Shown in pieces: positions 9,095 to 17,110 of a stretch of 42,661 nt of DNA (positions are counted from its first letter, which is position 1; each line of letters opens with the position of its first letter). The translations under genes were made by a program, and so were the position numbers. The stretch covers positions 1 to 42,661 of the forward strand of contig NZ_RJVQ01000017.1 in assembly GCF_003856525.1 (NCBI RefSeq), read 5' to 3'. This DNA is from Vibrio viridaestus. GTDB lineage: Bacteria > Pseudomonadota > Gammaproteobacteria > Enterobacterales > Vibrionaceae. Under the pieces are notes generated by a model. The model was not told the origin of the DNA, did no database searches, and worked only from the letters and a program-made list of their open reading frames with translations.

Positions 9095-9262
9095 AATCGT
9101 ATCTAACCTAAAATATATCTGATTTAGATACTTTAAGATTTACACCAATTTGTGTCCAAATTGCGTGTAAAAACTGTGATCTAGTTAAAAGGTGGGAGTC
9201 ATATGCCTAATAAAATCAAGGTATAGAAGCTATTCTTAACGTTTAGAGTATGTTATTAATGT
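9095..9262. other. Element end region with probable recombinase promoter
   Basis: AT-rich DNA between the trio and the tRNA fragment. It contains GTGTCCAAA (9152-9160) in an imperfect inverted context with CAATTTG, matching in inverse orientation 642-650. It probably includes the trio promoter on the minus strand and recombinase arm sites. Confidence 0.4.
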
Positions 9263-9308
9263 CTTGACATGGTAGGGGTCGGCAGTTCGAGTCTGCCTAG
9301 ACCCACCA
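9263..9308 (+). tRNA. 3' fragment of a tRNA-Val(GAC) gene, probable island attachment scar
   Basis: The segment reads as a tRNA from the anticodon loop onward: loop CTTGACAT with anticodon GAC, anticodon 3' strand GGTAG, variable GGGTC, T-stem GGCAG / loop TTCGAGT / CTGCC (9281-9297), acceptor 3' strand TAGACCC (9298-9304), discriminator A and encoded CCA (9305-9308). Bases to the left (TATTAATGT) do not pair with the anticodon 3' strand and no D-arm or 5' acceptor exists, so the gene is only half present. E. coli tRNA-Val(GAC) has the same CCTTGACATGG core. The usual explanation is an island integrated into the tRNA, with the intact copy at the far end of the island, left of this window. Confidence 0.8.
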
Positions 9309-9316
9309 AATTTTAA

Positions 9317-9343
9317 ACAAAGCCCGCCTAACGCGGGCTTTGT
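9317..9343 (+). terminator. Rho-independent terminator of the tRNA locus
   Basis: Perfect 11-bp stem ACAAAGCCCGC / GCGGGCTTTGT with loop CTAAC, directly after the tRNA CCA end. It is the kind of terminator that follows chromosomal tRNA genes, supporting the idea that this side is the original chromosome. Confidence 0.85.
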
Positions 9344-9553
9344 TGTGTCTGAAGCTTGCATATTTCTACTTACAAATTCGCAAGAGAGTAAACATAACGC
9401 CACCGACTCAATGCTAGCCAATGGTGCGCTTATTGACTTGCGCATATCTATCTAATATCAATAAATAAAATTTTATCCCTAATATGAGTTGATTTTTCTT
9501 CTAAGTTACTAATTTTAAAGGTAACTACCGGATTTTTCGTATTGAAAACCGCA
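9344..9553. other. Intergenic spacer
   Basis: Spacer between the tRNA terminator and the 3' end of the methyltransferase gene. I see no gene, repeat or clear terminator for the minus-strand operon in it. Confidence 0.4.
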
Positions 9554-10114
9554 TTATCCAGGCATTTTTGTGAATTTCAAAATGTAATGATCAGGGCATC
9601 CCTCCGTATCAAATGTACTTACTGTAAATCCTGCTTCGATGACTTCCTGCACCGCTTCTGTTGGAGAGACTCGTGCATTACTTCCTTTGTAGTCAACGAT
9701 GATATAGCGGGTATTGGGTTGAGTCTGTTCATGAATTTTCTGTAAAAACCGGAATCGATTCTCTATGAAGCGGTAGGTATTTGCGAGAAATACGACGGTA
9801 CATTCGTTTGGAATGCAGGGGTCATCCCTCATAGACTGAATAGGCGAGATATTTTTGATCTTTTCTTTGGTGAAGCGCTTTATCATAAAATCGATCATAT
9901 TAGGTTCACAATCAATGGCATAGACCTTTCCTTGTTTGACATAGTTGGAAAACAGGTTGGAAAAATAGCCTGTTCCGGCACCAATATCAGCGATAATGTC
10001 GTTATCTTTGAGTTCTATCTGAGAAAGTATATGGCTTGTTCGTTGCCATTCCTCACGGTTTTCACCGTCAAAAATCTGAGTTAATCGTTCCGGTTCGGCA
10101 AAGCTGATACCCAT
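9554..10114 (-). CDS. Class I SAM-dependent methyltransferase, third gene after hcp-hcr
   Basis: 186 aa with the Rossmann-like methyltransferase fold. Motif I is IADIGAGTGYFS (about residues 41-52), followed by an acidic end of strand 2 in YAIDCEPNMI (about 64-73), motif-IV-like VVFLANTYRFIE (about 106-117) and a C-terminal beta pair ending HYILKF. The substrate is unknown; the size and motifs fit the broad Methyltransf_11/25 group. ATG 10114 has AGGAA eight bases upstream. It lies 56 bases after hcr on the same strand, so it probably belongs to the NorR-controlled transcript, which would link a methylation step with nitric oxide stress. No terminator separates it from hcr. Confidence 0.8.
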   Translation of the reverse strand: MGISFAEPERLTQIFDGENREEWQRTSHILSQIELKDNDIIADIGAGTGYFSNLFSNYVKQGKVYAIDCEPNMIDFMIKRFTKEKIKNISPIQSMRDDPCIPNECTVVFLANTYRFIENRFRFLQKIHEQTQPNTRYIIVDYKGSNARVSPTEAVQEVIEAGFTVSTFDTEGCPDHYILKFTKMPG

Positions 10115-10170
10115 AAAATAATTCCTGTCATTGTGGTTTGAAGAGGCATTGTTCCGCTATCAAAAATGAA

Positions 10171-11214
10171 TTAACTCAGTTCAACAGAGACTGAGCTAGT
10201 GAGTTGTGAAGAGCAGGCAAGCGTATAGCCCTGAGTTTGTTCTTCCGGGGTTAGAACGGAATTTTCAGTTATAGTGAAATCACCATCAGTGACCTTACAT
10301 TTACAAGACCCGCATACGCCGCTACGGCAGGCAATGATGATGGGTAATCCTTCTCGTTCCAGCACGTCAGCGAGAATGTCACCTTGATTGGCGCTTATAT
10401 TTTTATCAAAACCAGCGACGGTGACTTGGATATTCTCATTCGATATGGGAGTACTTAACGCCTCTTTCGGAGTGAAGCTTTCCTGATGGAATTTCGACAT
10501 ATCGAAATCGAGTTCGGTCAGATACTTTGTAACATCACGCATAAACTGATTCGGGCCACACAAATAAATGGTTTGTTCATTAAGATCTGGAACCAGTTGA
10601 GTCATCCATCGTTTATCCAAGCGACCTTGATGGTGGAGTGTGTGCCCAGAGTTTTTCATCAGTATCGATAAATGAAAGTTCTTGTAGATAGAATCCATCG
10701 TCTCGAGTAAATCAAGATAAATGGTGTCTTGTGGTGAGCGGGATATATGCAAAAATGTTACATTGATACTAGGCTCACAATCCAGTAGATAACGAGCCAT
10801 CGACATAACAGGAGATATACCGCATCCCGCACTCATAAGGAGAACCTTAGTTTGATTTTTGTCGCTTACAGGAGGAAAGTCGATGCAGTTAAAATCCCCC
10901 CTGGGAGAGTAAGCATATAGCGTATCGCCAGGTAAACTATGATCAATGAGATAATTGGATACTTTTCCTCCGTCAACACGCTTGATAGTAATTTGTAAAT
11001 AGTCATCTCCTGAGATGCCACTCAGTGAATACGCACGAAACTCACGCTTACCCTCTATTCCTATACCTACGGTGATAAATTGCCCGGGTTTAAATTCAAA
11101 GATCGTTGACTCTTCAATATCAGTGAGTTTTAGAGTAATGGTATCCTGCGTTTCGTAATATTTTTCAATAATGATGAGTGGACTGGGATTGGTCTCATGC
11201 CATTTAAAAAACAT
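10171..11214 (-). CDS. hcr: NADH oxidoreductase of the hybrid cluster protein
   Basis: 347 aa. The N-terminal FAD-binding domain of the ferredoxin-reductase type (residues about 12-105) includes the flavin motif REFRAYSLS. The NAD-binding domain (about 115-235) has LMSAGCGISPVMSMAR and YLCGPNQFM. The C-terminal plant-type [2Fe-2S] ferredoxin domain (about 262-347) has CRSGVCGSCKCKV plus a later Cys in LACSS. This order is that of Hcr, which passes electrons from NADH to Hcp. The gene follows hcp by 61 bases on the same strand, as in E. coli hcp-hcr. It acts in the cytoplasm in the defence against nitric oxide and hydroxylamine. Confidence 0.95.
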   Translation of the reverse strand: MFFKWHETNPSPLIIIEKYYETQDTITLKLTDIEESTIFEFKPGQFITVGIGIEGKREFRAYSLSGISGDDYLQITIKRVDGGKVSNYLIDHSLPGDTLYAYSPRGDFNCIDFPPVSDKNQTKVLLMSAGCGISPVMSMARYLLDCEPSINVTFLHISRSPQDTIYLDLLETMDSIYKNFHLSILMKNSGHTLHHQGRLDKRWMTQLVPDLNEQTIYLCGPNQFMRDVTKYLTELDFDMSKFHQESFTPKEALSTPISNENIQVTVAGFDKNISANQGDILADVLEREGLPIIIACRSGVCGSCKCKVTDGDFTITENSVLTPEEQTQGYTLACSSQLTSSVSVELS

Positions 11215-11275
11215 ATCGTACTCTGCTTATTCTGGGGAAGTGGAAGGTCGCCAATGCTTCTGGCGACCTACAAAG

Positions 11276-12937
11276 TTATGCTGCTAAGATCGTATCTAAA
11301 TCGGCTTCAACCTCGCCGATACTGCGCATATCAAATTTTTCCTGAATGATGCTAATTAAATTTGGTGTGAGGAATGCTGGTGCGGATGGACCGGTATAAA
11401 TACCTTTTACGCCAAGAGCAAACAGAGTCAGCAGGATCACAATGGCTTTTTGTTCGAACCAAGAAAGAACGAGTGTCAGCGGTAGTTCATTAATATCACA
11501 ATCGAATTCTTTCGAAAGCGCTATGGCTAATTGGATCGCGGAATAAGCGTCGTTACATTGCCCAACATCCAAAAGACGTGGGATACCGTTGATATCGCCG
11601 AACTGATTTTTGTTAAATCGATATTTACCACATGCAAGCGTTAGGATAACGGTATCTTCAGGGGCTTTTTCAGTAAATTCCGTATAGTAACTGCGCTCTG
11701 ACTTATCCCCATCGCAGCCCCCGACCAAGAAAAAGTGTTTGATATTGCCTTGTCTGACCTGGTCAATGACAGCGGGGGCGGCTGCCATTAGAGCATTACG
11801 GCCGAATCCAATGGTGATGAAGTGTTCAATTTCGTTGTGGCTAAATCCAGACATACTAAGTGCACAATCAATCACCGCCTTAAAATCATTGCCCTCGATG
11901 TGACTGACACCAGGCCAGCCAACAATGCTGCGCGTGAAGATGCGATCGGCATATTGACCAACGTTAGGATTAATAAGACAGTTGGAGGTCATGACAATGG
12001 GGCCAGGAAAATTGGCAAATTCTTTCTGTTGGTTTTGCCATGCACTTCCATAATTACCAACTAGGTGAGGGTACTTTTTAAGCTCTGGATAGCTGTGCGC
12101 TGGTAGCATTTCACCATTGGTATAAATATTGATACCCATCCCTTCAGTCTGTTGCAATATTTTTTCAAGATCGTGCAGATCGTGACCGGATACGAGAATA
12201 CATTTACCCTTAACCGGTTTTACATTTACGGTTGTTGGTTCCGGATGGCCAAAAGTTTCTGTCTCACCACGATCAAGCATTTCCATCACTTTGTAATTCA
12301 TCAAACCGATTTGCATTGAGCAGTTAAGTAATTCGCTCAAGTCGGTTGGATCGGAACCTAACCAGGCCATAATTTGATGATATTCGGCATAAATATCGTC
12401 ATTCGTTTGATCAAGGACACGAGCATGTTCCATATACGCCGCTGCGCCTTTAAGTCCATACAGACAAAGCAAACGTAAACCAATCACGTCTTCATGGGTA
12501 TGCTCTTTACCACGATTGACAGCGACTTGTGGTGCTAGCTGAATAATATCTTCAGCGTCTTGTGGCAGTTGAAATAGAGCGAATGACGGTAGGTCTCCTA
12601 ACTCCTTATCAGCAAGAATTGCTGCTGCACGAACTTTTTCCTCTAGACGATTTCTCAGCTGCTCAGTCTGTTGGGTAAATTCGATAATACGTTCTGGATC
12701 GAAATTGACATTGGTTAAAGTAGAAAAGAACGCCTTAGGCGACCACGCATTCACTTCGGGATCAATAATCTTGAATTCGCTCGCTTTCGAAGCCCAAAAA
12801 GAAACACTTTGCAGAGCATAAACTAGGACGTCTTGTAGATCGGATACTTCTGATGTTTTTCCACACATCCCTTGTGCAAAAGAACAGCCTTTAACCTTCG
12901 GTGTTTGAATCGTCTGTTCACATTGAATACAGAACAT
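11276..12937 (-). CDS. hcp: Hybrid cluster protein (hydroxylamine reductase / NO reductase activity), class II
   Basis: 553 aa from ATG 12937; an upstream in-frame Met at 12979 lacks a ribosome site, whereas GGAG precedes 12937 by about ten bases. The N-terminal cysteines are C3-x2-C6-x11-C18-x6-C25 (MFCIQCEQT ... [12 protein letters not shown]), the class II spacing found in E. coli Hcp. Further ligands of the hybrid 4Fe-2O-2S cluster are visible in SGHDLHD, ECCH-like [14 protein letters not shown] and LACGKYRFN followed by [13 protein letters not shown]. Hcp reduces NO or hydroxylamine and takes part in protein S-nitrosylation control under anaerobic conditions. It is expressed from a sigma-54 promoter next to norR and followed by its reductase gene. 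Confidence 0.95.
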   Translation of the reverse strand: MFCIQCEQTIQTPKVKGCSFAQGMCGKTSEVSDLQDVLVYALQSVSFWASKASEFKIIDPEVNAWSPKAFFSTLTNVNFDPERIIEFTQQTEQLRNRLEEKVRAAAILADKELGDLPSFALFQLPQDAEDIIQLAPQVAVNRGKEHTHEDVIGLRLLCLYGLKGAAAYMEHARVLDQTNDDIYAEYHQIMAWLGSDPTDLSELLNCSMQIGLMNYKVMEMLDRGETETFGHPEPTTVNVKPVKGKCILVSGHDLHDLEKILQQTEGMGINIYTNGEMLPAHSYPELKKYPHLVGNYGSAWQNQQKEFANFPGPIVMTSNCLINPNVGQYADRIFTRSIVGWPGVSHIEGNDFKAVIDCALSMSGFSHNEIEHFITIGFGRNALMAAAPAVIDQVRQGNIKHFFLVGGCDGDKSERSYYTEFTEKAPEDTVILTLACGKYRFNKNQFGDINGIPRLLDVGQCNDAYSAIQLAIALSKEFDCDINELPLTLVLSWFEQKAIVILLTLFALGVKGIYTGPSAPAFLTPNLISIIQEKFDMRSIGEVEADLDTILAA

Positions 12938-12983
12938 AATAGAGACTCCAGTGATGAATTGATTTTGATAGTTAATCACTGGA

Positions 12984-13001
12984 TTGCAGATTGTGTGCCA
13001 A
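12984..13001 (-). promoter_or_regulatory. Sigma-54 promoter of hcp
   Basis: On the minus strand the sequence TTGGCACACAATCTGCAA has GG and GC exactly ten bases apart (GG at 12999-12998, GC at 12987-12986), matching the -24/-12 sigma-54 consensus TGGCAC-N5-TTGC apart from the first T of the -12 element. The start of transcription would fall near 12974, about 37 bases before the hcp ATG. NorR is a sigma-54 activator, so this is the expected promoter type. Confidence 0.8.
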
Positions 13002-13050
13002 TTTTAACTAATTGAAAATATGAGGAATTATTTCTATATAGCTCTTTTGT

Positions 13051-13090
13051 GATGTGTAAATGACATCACGCGCGTAGTCATTTATACATC
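13051..13090. promoter_or_regulatory. Two NorR-like enhancer sites upstream of hcp
   Basis: GTGTAAATGAC (13054-13064) and GTCATTTATAC (13077-13087) both fit the NorR pattern GT-N7-AC and each has a TGAC/GTCA half. Together they form a large inverted repeat with 14-base arms (13051-13064 and 13077-13090, one mismatch). They lie about 80-115 bases upstream of the predicted hcp start site, the usual enhancer distance. Confidence 0.65.
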
Positions 13091-13096
13091 AGAGCC

Positions 13097-14626
13097 TTAT
13101 TCGGTTAAACCAAGTTTTTTTCCCATGCGGTATAAATTGCCTCTGTCGACCTGAAGAAATTGCGCCGCCTGAGCCCAAACACCGTTTGACTGCTGTAACG
13201 CGTGTTGAATTAAATCTCGTTGGTATTGCTCAACCAATAAGCGCATCGATTGACTTTCTGTTGGTAAATATTGTTTATTTGAATGAACGGGCTGATTCAC
13301 CACTGAGTGGTCGAGGTGAGAAAGGGTAATTCGATTACTGTTCTGTTGAATTGAATGCAAAGCAGCCCGAGTCAGAACATGTTCCAGCTCACGAACATTT
13401 CCATACCAAGGTTGTGACTCGAGATAGGATATCACTTTTGCGTCAGCGTAGAGATTTGGCGAATTAAATTGGTGTCGTACTTTATCGAGTAAATATCCGG
13501 TTAATAGTGCAATGTCTTCAGCGTGTTCTCTGAGTGGCGGTACATGAATAGGGAACACGTTTAAACGGTGATATAGGTCGGCTCTAAACTGACCATTGGC
13601 GACTTCCTGATCTAGATTACGATTCGTTGCGGCAACGATTCGGACATTGACTATGATATGTTGATCGCTACCCACGCGTTGCACTTCACCTTGCTGTATA
13701 ACCCTAAGCAGCTTTGCCTGCATCAATAGCGGTAGCTCACCGACTTCATCTAGAAATAACGTTCCGCCGTCGGCCAATTCAAATTTACCAGTACGATGGG
13801 TTAAAGCACCTGTAAATGCGCCCTTTACATGTCCAAACAGCTCGCTTTCAGCCAGTGCTTCGGGCAATGCGGCACAGTTCACGTAAATCATTGGTTTATC
13901 GCTGCGTCTGGATTGAGCATGAACCGCATGAGCAACTAACTCCTTTCCTGTCCCTGTTTCTCCCATAATCAGCACAGAGTAATCAGACTGCGCAACCATC
14001 GCGATATTGCGCTTTAAGTTTTCTAGTTGAGGGCTATTACCAACCATTTCTCCGTGTTTCGAACGAGCCTGTTGAATAAGAGTCTGAGTCACGTCTTTTT
14101 GCTTTTGGTTCTGAGCTTTGAGTGCCGTCACTTGAGCAATATTTCTCATCGTGGCCGCGGTCAGTGCCGCAAAGGTCAGCATCGACAAAGTATCGATATT
14201 ATCAAATGCACCCACCATCAGCGCATCCATCGTTAACGCGCCCACAAGTTGCCCTTCTACATACAAACTGCATCCCATACAGTCATGAACGTCAATGCAT
14301 GCCTTTTCGGTCAGAAGAGTACCATCGAATGGATCAGGTAGGTCGCAGTGAGCATCAAAACGAACAGGATCTTTTGACTGAATAATCGCATCCAATCTGG
14401 GGTGTGCTTTGGGAAGGTAGCGTCGGCCGAGTACCGTATTGGACACACCCTTAACAGCAACGGGGGTCAGAAAACCTTTTTGGTCGAAAATAAGCAGACA
14501 AGCAGCATCGCATGGGAAGACTGTTGTTAAGCCATCAATAATTTCATGATACTGGTATTCTGGAGAATTATTGGTACTCAGATTAAGAACGATGTTGAGT
14601 AAAATCTGATCAATGCTTGTGCTCAT
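13097..14626 (-). CDS. norR: Nitric oxide-sensing sigma-54 activator
   Basis: 509 aa in three parts. The N-terminal GAF domain (about 1-170) binds NO through a non-haem iron in NorR; here [20 protein letters not shown] and [13 protein letters not shown] cover that region. The AAA+ domain (about 190-420) has Walker [12 protein letters not shown], the sigma-54-contacting KGAFTGA loop, Walker [14 protein letters not shown] and the arginine-finger region [13 protein letters not shown]. The C-terminal Fis-type helix-turn-helix is [23 protein letters not shown] 14626 follows a GAGAG ribosome site. The gene lies upstream of hcp-hcr on the same strand, and NorR-like sites occur before both norR and hcp, which suggests autoregulation and direct control of hcp. 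Confidence 0.93.
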   Translation of the reverse strand: MSTSIDQILLNIVLNLSTNNSPEYQYHEIIDGLTTVFPCDAACLLIFDQKGFLTPVAVKGVSNTVLGRRYLPKAHPRLDAIIQSKDPVRFDAHCDLPDPFDGTLLTEKACIDVHDCMGCSLYVEGQLVGALTMDALMVGAFDNIDTLSMLTFAALTAATMRNIAQVTALKAQNQKQKDVTQTLIQQARSKHGEMVGNSPQLENLKRNIAMVAQSDYSVLIMGETGTGKELVAHAVHAQSRRSDKPMIYVNCAALPEALAESELFGHVKGAFTGALTHRTGKFELADGGTLFLDEVGELPLLMQAKLLRVIQQGEVQRVGSDQHIIVNVRIVAATNRNLDQEVANGQFRADLYHRLNVFPIHVPPLREHAEDIALLTGYLLDKVRHQFNSPNLYADAKVISYLESQPWYGNVRELEHVLTRAALHSIQQNSNRITLSHLDHSVVNQPVHSNKQYLPTESQSMRLLVEQYQRDLIQHALQQSNGVWAQAAQFLQVDRGNLYRMGKKLGLTE

Positions 14627-14668
14627 TGTGTGCTCTCTTCATATCGAATAGAGCTATGCTAACATGAT

Positions 14669-14685
14669 GATGTCAATATGACATC
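14669..14685. promoter_or_regulatory. NorR-like operator upstream of norR
   Basis: GATGTCAATATGACATC is a perfect palindrome containing GTCA-N3-TGAC, the core of NorR enhancers. It is about 45 bases before the norR start codon, where binding would more likely repress or autoregulate than activate a sigma-54 promoter at that distance. Confidence 0.65.
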
Positions 14686-15242
14686 AGTGTTTTTGTCCAA
14701 AGTCGTTGCGGCACGAATTTGGTTATCAATAAAGAATCAATGTGATTACTGAATCGCCACTACTTTGTTATTCAACTTTGAGGGAAACATTGGACTGCCA
14801 CTACTCTCCCAGATAACTAAAATGATGAAATGGTGGAGTAATTATATTGTAAGGCTACCGTAGAATCGCTGTCGGTTGGCAGTAACATAATGTTCAGCGG
14901 ATTTATACAATGTAATAAAGACTTCTTACTAAGTTTTGCTTTTTGATATCGATGGACGGAGTCGTTGATGTCAACCGCCGCAAAAATAATCGTGCATCGA
15001 GGGTTGTTTCATTAAACTTTTCTGTTATCAAGCTTTCCATAAGATGATATCCAAAATGAGCCTCGTTGAGTATGTCATCTCTTTTTTAGATAGTAGATAT
15101 TCTTATAATTTATTTGTCTTAATTTATTAATACATTAAAGTCATATCGTATGGGTTCTAAATAAGAACTAATATCTGTCTCTTTTACAGAGTGACCACTA
15201 ATATAAATATTTGTTCATAAGTTTTATAAGGAAATAAATATA
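14686..15242. other. Long divergent intergenic region
   Basis: About 560 bases with no credible gene. The half nearer norR has mixed composition; the half before 15243 becomes AT-rich. TATAAT at 15104-15109 with TTTTTT 16 bases upstream is a weak promoter candidate for the symporter operon, and GTTCT-AAATA-AGAAC (15154-15168) is an inverted repeat suited to a dimeric regulator. Confidence 0.4.
15154..15168. promoter_or_regulatory. Inverted repeat before the symporter operon, possible LysR site
   Basis: GTTCTAAATAAGAAC has perfect 5-bp arms around five bases and lies 75 bases before the first gene. It is a candidate site for the operon's own LysR regulator (22504-23379). The assignment is inferred from position only. 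Confidence 0.35.
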
Positions 15243-15485
15243 ATGAATAATAGATGTGATATAAATAATAAAAAAATTAAGCTGGAAATTTTATTAAGTA
15301 TTGTACACTGTTCCATGTACTTCCTTTTTATATATCTGTGTGTTTTTAAGGTTGATTTATTAAGAGCTAAGCTGTTCAATTCTAATCTGCCAATTTCCTT
15401 TGCTTTTGGTTTGATGGTTATATTTTCTGGAGTGGTTTTAACCTTCATTTATGTTTTTATTACTAATCGTAAAAAGGATATTTAA
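15243..15485 (+). CDS. DUF485-type small membrane partner of the solute symporter
   Basis: 80 aa with two hydrophobic helices (about residues 17-37, IVHCSMYFLFIYLCVF; and 49-73, LPISFAFGLMVIFSGVVLTFIYVFI) and a basic C-terminus NRKKDI. This is the size and topology of DUF485 proteins (YjcH), encoded directly before ActP-type sodium/solute symporters. A TAAGGAAATAAAT ribosome region precedes ATG 15243. The next gene begins one base after its stop codon. Sequence identity to YjcH is not obvious by eye, so the call rests mainly on size, topology and the symporter gene that follows. Confidence 0.75.
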   Translation: MNNRCDINNKKIKLEILLSIVHCSMYFLFIYLCVFKVDLLRAKLFNSNLPISFAFGLMVIFSGVVLTFIYVFITNRKKDI

Positions 15486-15486
15486 T

Positions 15487-17082
15487 ATGAGGGGTGTAAT
15501 TTTTTTAATTTTTTTTATTACAATGAGTGTACATGCAAAACCTCTGGATAACATAGCCCAAACCAGTTCTAACCCTGTTTCTATTATATTCTTTCTTATA
15601 ATTATTTTAATGACTCTATGTATTACTTGGTGGGCCGCAAGAAGAACGAAAACAGCTCAAGATTTTTACTCTGCTGGTGGTAATATCTCGGGGTTTCAGA
15701 ATGGTCTTGCAATCGCAGGAGATGCTATGTCTGCTGGAGCATTATTAGGGTTGACTGGACTCGTTTTTTCCAAAGGATTTGATGGCCTTGTATACGCGAT
15801 TGGTTATACGACAGGGCTCCCGATAGTTGTATTTCTTATGGCGGCTAAAATGCGGGAACTTGGCAAATTTACATTCATAGATGTGGTATGTTCAAAATTA
15901 TCTGGAAATAGTATTAGGATATTTTCTGCATTTGCTTCGTTAATTATTGTTTTGTTCTACTTAGTTGCACAAATGGTGGGCGCTGGGCAATTAATAGAGA
16001 TCATGTTTGGTATCGATTATGTCTATGCAGTAGTTCTCGTTGGTGTACTAATGGTTTTCTACGTAGCATTTGGTGGAATGATGGCTACAACGTGGGTTCA
16101 GATGATAAAAGCTGTTCTTATGATCTGTAGTTGCTTCTTTATATGTATTTTAGTGTTAAATATAACAGGATTTGATTTTACGCTTTTGCTTGATTTAGCC
16201 GTCAAAAGCCACTCCTCAGGATCTAATATTCTTATACCAAATAATATGAGTAATTCTCCTTGGTCAGCATTCTCATTGGGTATCGCTCTAATGCTAGGTA
16301 CAGCAGGTTTACCACATGTTCTGATGAGGTTCTTTACTGTCCCTGATGCCAATGCGGCTAGAAGTTCTGTGCTTTGGGCTAACCTTTTTATGAATTCATT
16401 CTATGCAATGATTTTTATTATTGGGTTTGGAGCTCTATACATACTAAGAAATGAGTCTGGTCTTTTAGATATAAATGGAAATTTACTGAGTGGAAATAAT
16501 ACTGCTGCTCTTCAATTAGCCTATTTCTTAGGTGGTAATCCATTATTTGGATTTCTATCAGCTGTTGCATTTGCGACTATTCTAGCAGTTGTCGCCGGTT
16601 TAACACTTTCAGGGGCATCTGCTGTTAGTCATGATATTTATGGTAGTTTTAAAGTGACGTCAGAGAATAAAGAAACTATTGAAATGAGAATTATGAAAGT
16701 ATCAGTAATTACTCTTGGAATTATTGCTATTATTCTCAGTATTCTCTTTCGAGGGCAAAATATCGCTTACATGATTAGTCTAGCTTTTTCTATATCTTGT
16801 TCATCTACGTTTCCTGTCCTTTTACTTTCTATGTATTGGTCGCGACTCACCTCTGTTGGAGCAACAATTGGCGGTACTAGTGGTTTGATTGCATCACTAG
16901 TAATGACAATCCTGGGTAAATCTATATGGGTAGATATTCTTGGTCATCAGGAGGCTCTAGTAAGCTTAGATCCTCCCGCGATTGTTACGGTACCACTCGC
17001 GTTTACTATGTGTATTTTAGTGTCGTTATATCAACGTCGAGCCGTTTCTTTTTCGGCTAATCCCCACCAAGGTAACTCGTAA
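15487..17082 (+). CDS. ActP-like sodium:solute symporter (monocarboxylate type)
   Basis: 531 aa from ATG 15487, which has AAAAGGA nine bases upstream; an in-frame ATG at 15451 lies inside the preceding gene. A cleavable-looking signal (MRGVIFLIFFITMSVHA) precedes TSSNPVSIIFFL, as in ActP. Family signatures are the WWAARRTKTAQDFYSAGGN start, GDAMSAGALLGLTG, TFIDVVCSKL, AFGGMMATTWVQMIKAVLM and a GTAGLPHVLMRFFTVPDANAAR segment typical of acetate/glycolate symporters. About 13 membrane helices. It imports a small organic acid with sodium in this family; the substrate here is not known. Second gene of a co-directional AT-rich operon. Confidence 0.88.
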   Translation: MRGVIFLIFFITMSVHAKPLDNIAQTSSNPVSIIFFLIIILMTLCITWWAARRTKTAQDFYSAGGNISGFQNGLAIAGDAMSAGALLGLTGLVFSKGFDGLVYAIGYTTGLPIVVFLMAAKMRELGKFTFIDVVCSKLSGNSIRIFSAFASLIIVLFYLVAQMVGAGQLIEIMFGIDYVYAVVLVGVLMVFYVAFGGMMATTWVQMIKAVLMICSCFFICILVLNITGFDFTLLLDLAVKSHSSGSNILIPNNMSNSPWSAFSLGIALMLGTAGLPHVLMRFFTVPDANAARSSVLWANLFMNSFYAMIFIIGFGALYILRNESGLLDINGNLLSGNNTAALQLAYFLGGNPLFGFLSAVAFATILAVVAGLTLSGASAVSHDIYGSFKVTSENKETIEMRIMKVSVITLGIIAIILSILFRGQNIAYMISLAFSISCSSTFPVLLLSMYWSRLTSVGATIGGTSGLIASLVMTILGKSIWVDILGHQEALVSLDPPAIVTVPLAFTMCILVSLYQRRAVSFSANPHQGNS

Positions 17083-17110
17083 TAATTGTCTACAAAGGAA
17101 ATTTGTAAAA

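Noticed and set aside
15082-15109. Firm sigma-70 promoter for the symporter operon
   Set aside because: The -35 element is only an A/T-rich run; such matches are frequent in AT-rich DNA.
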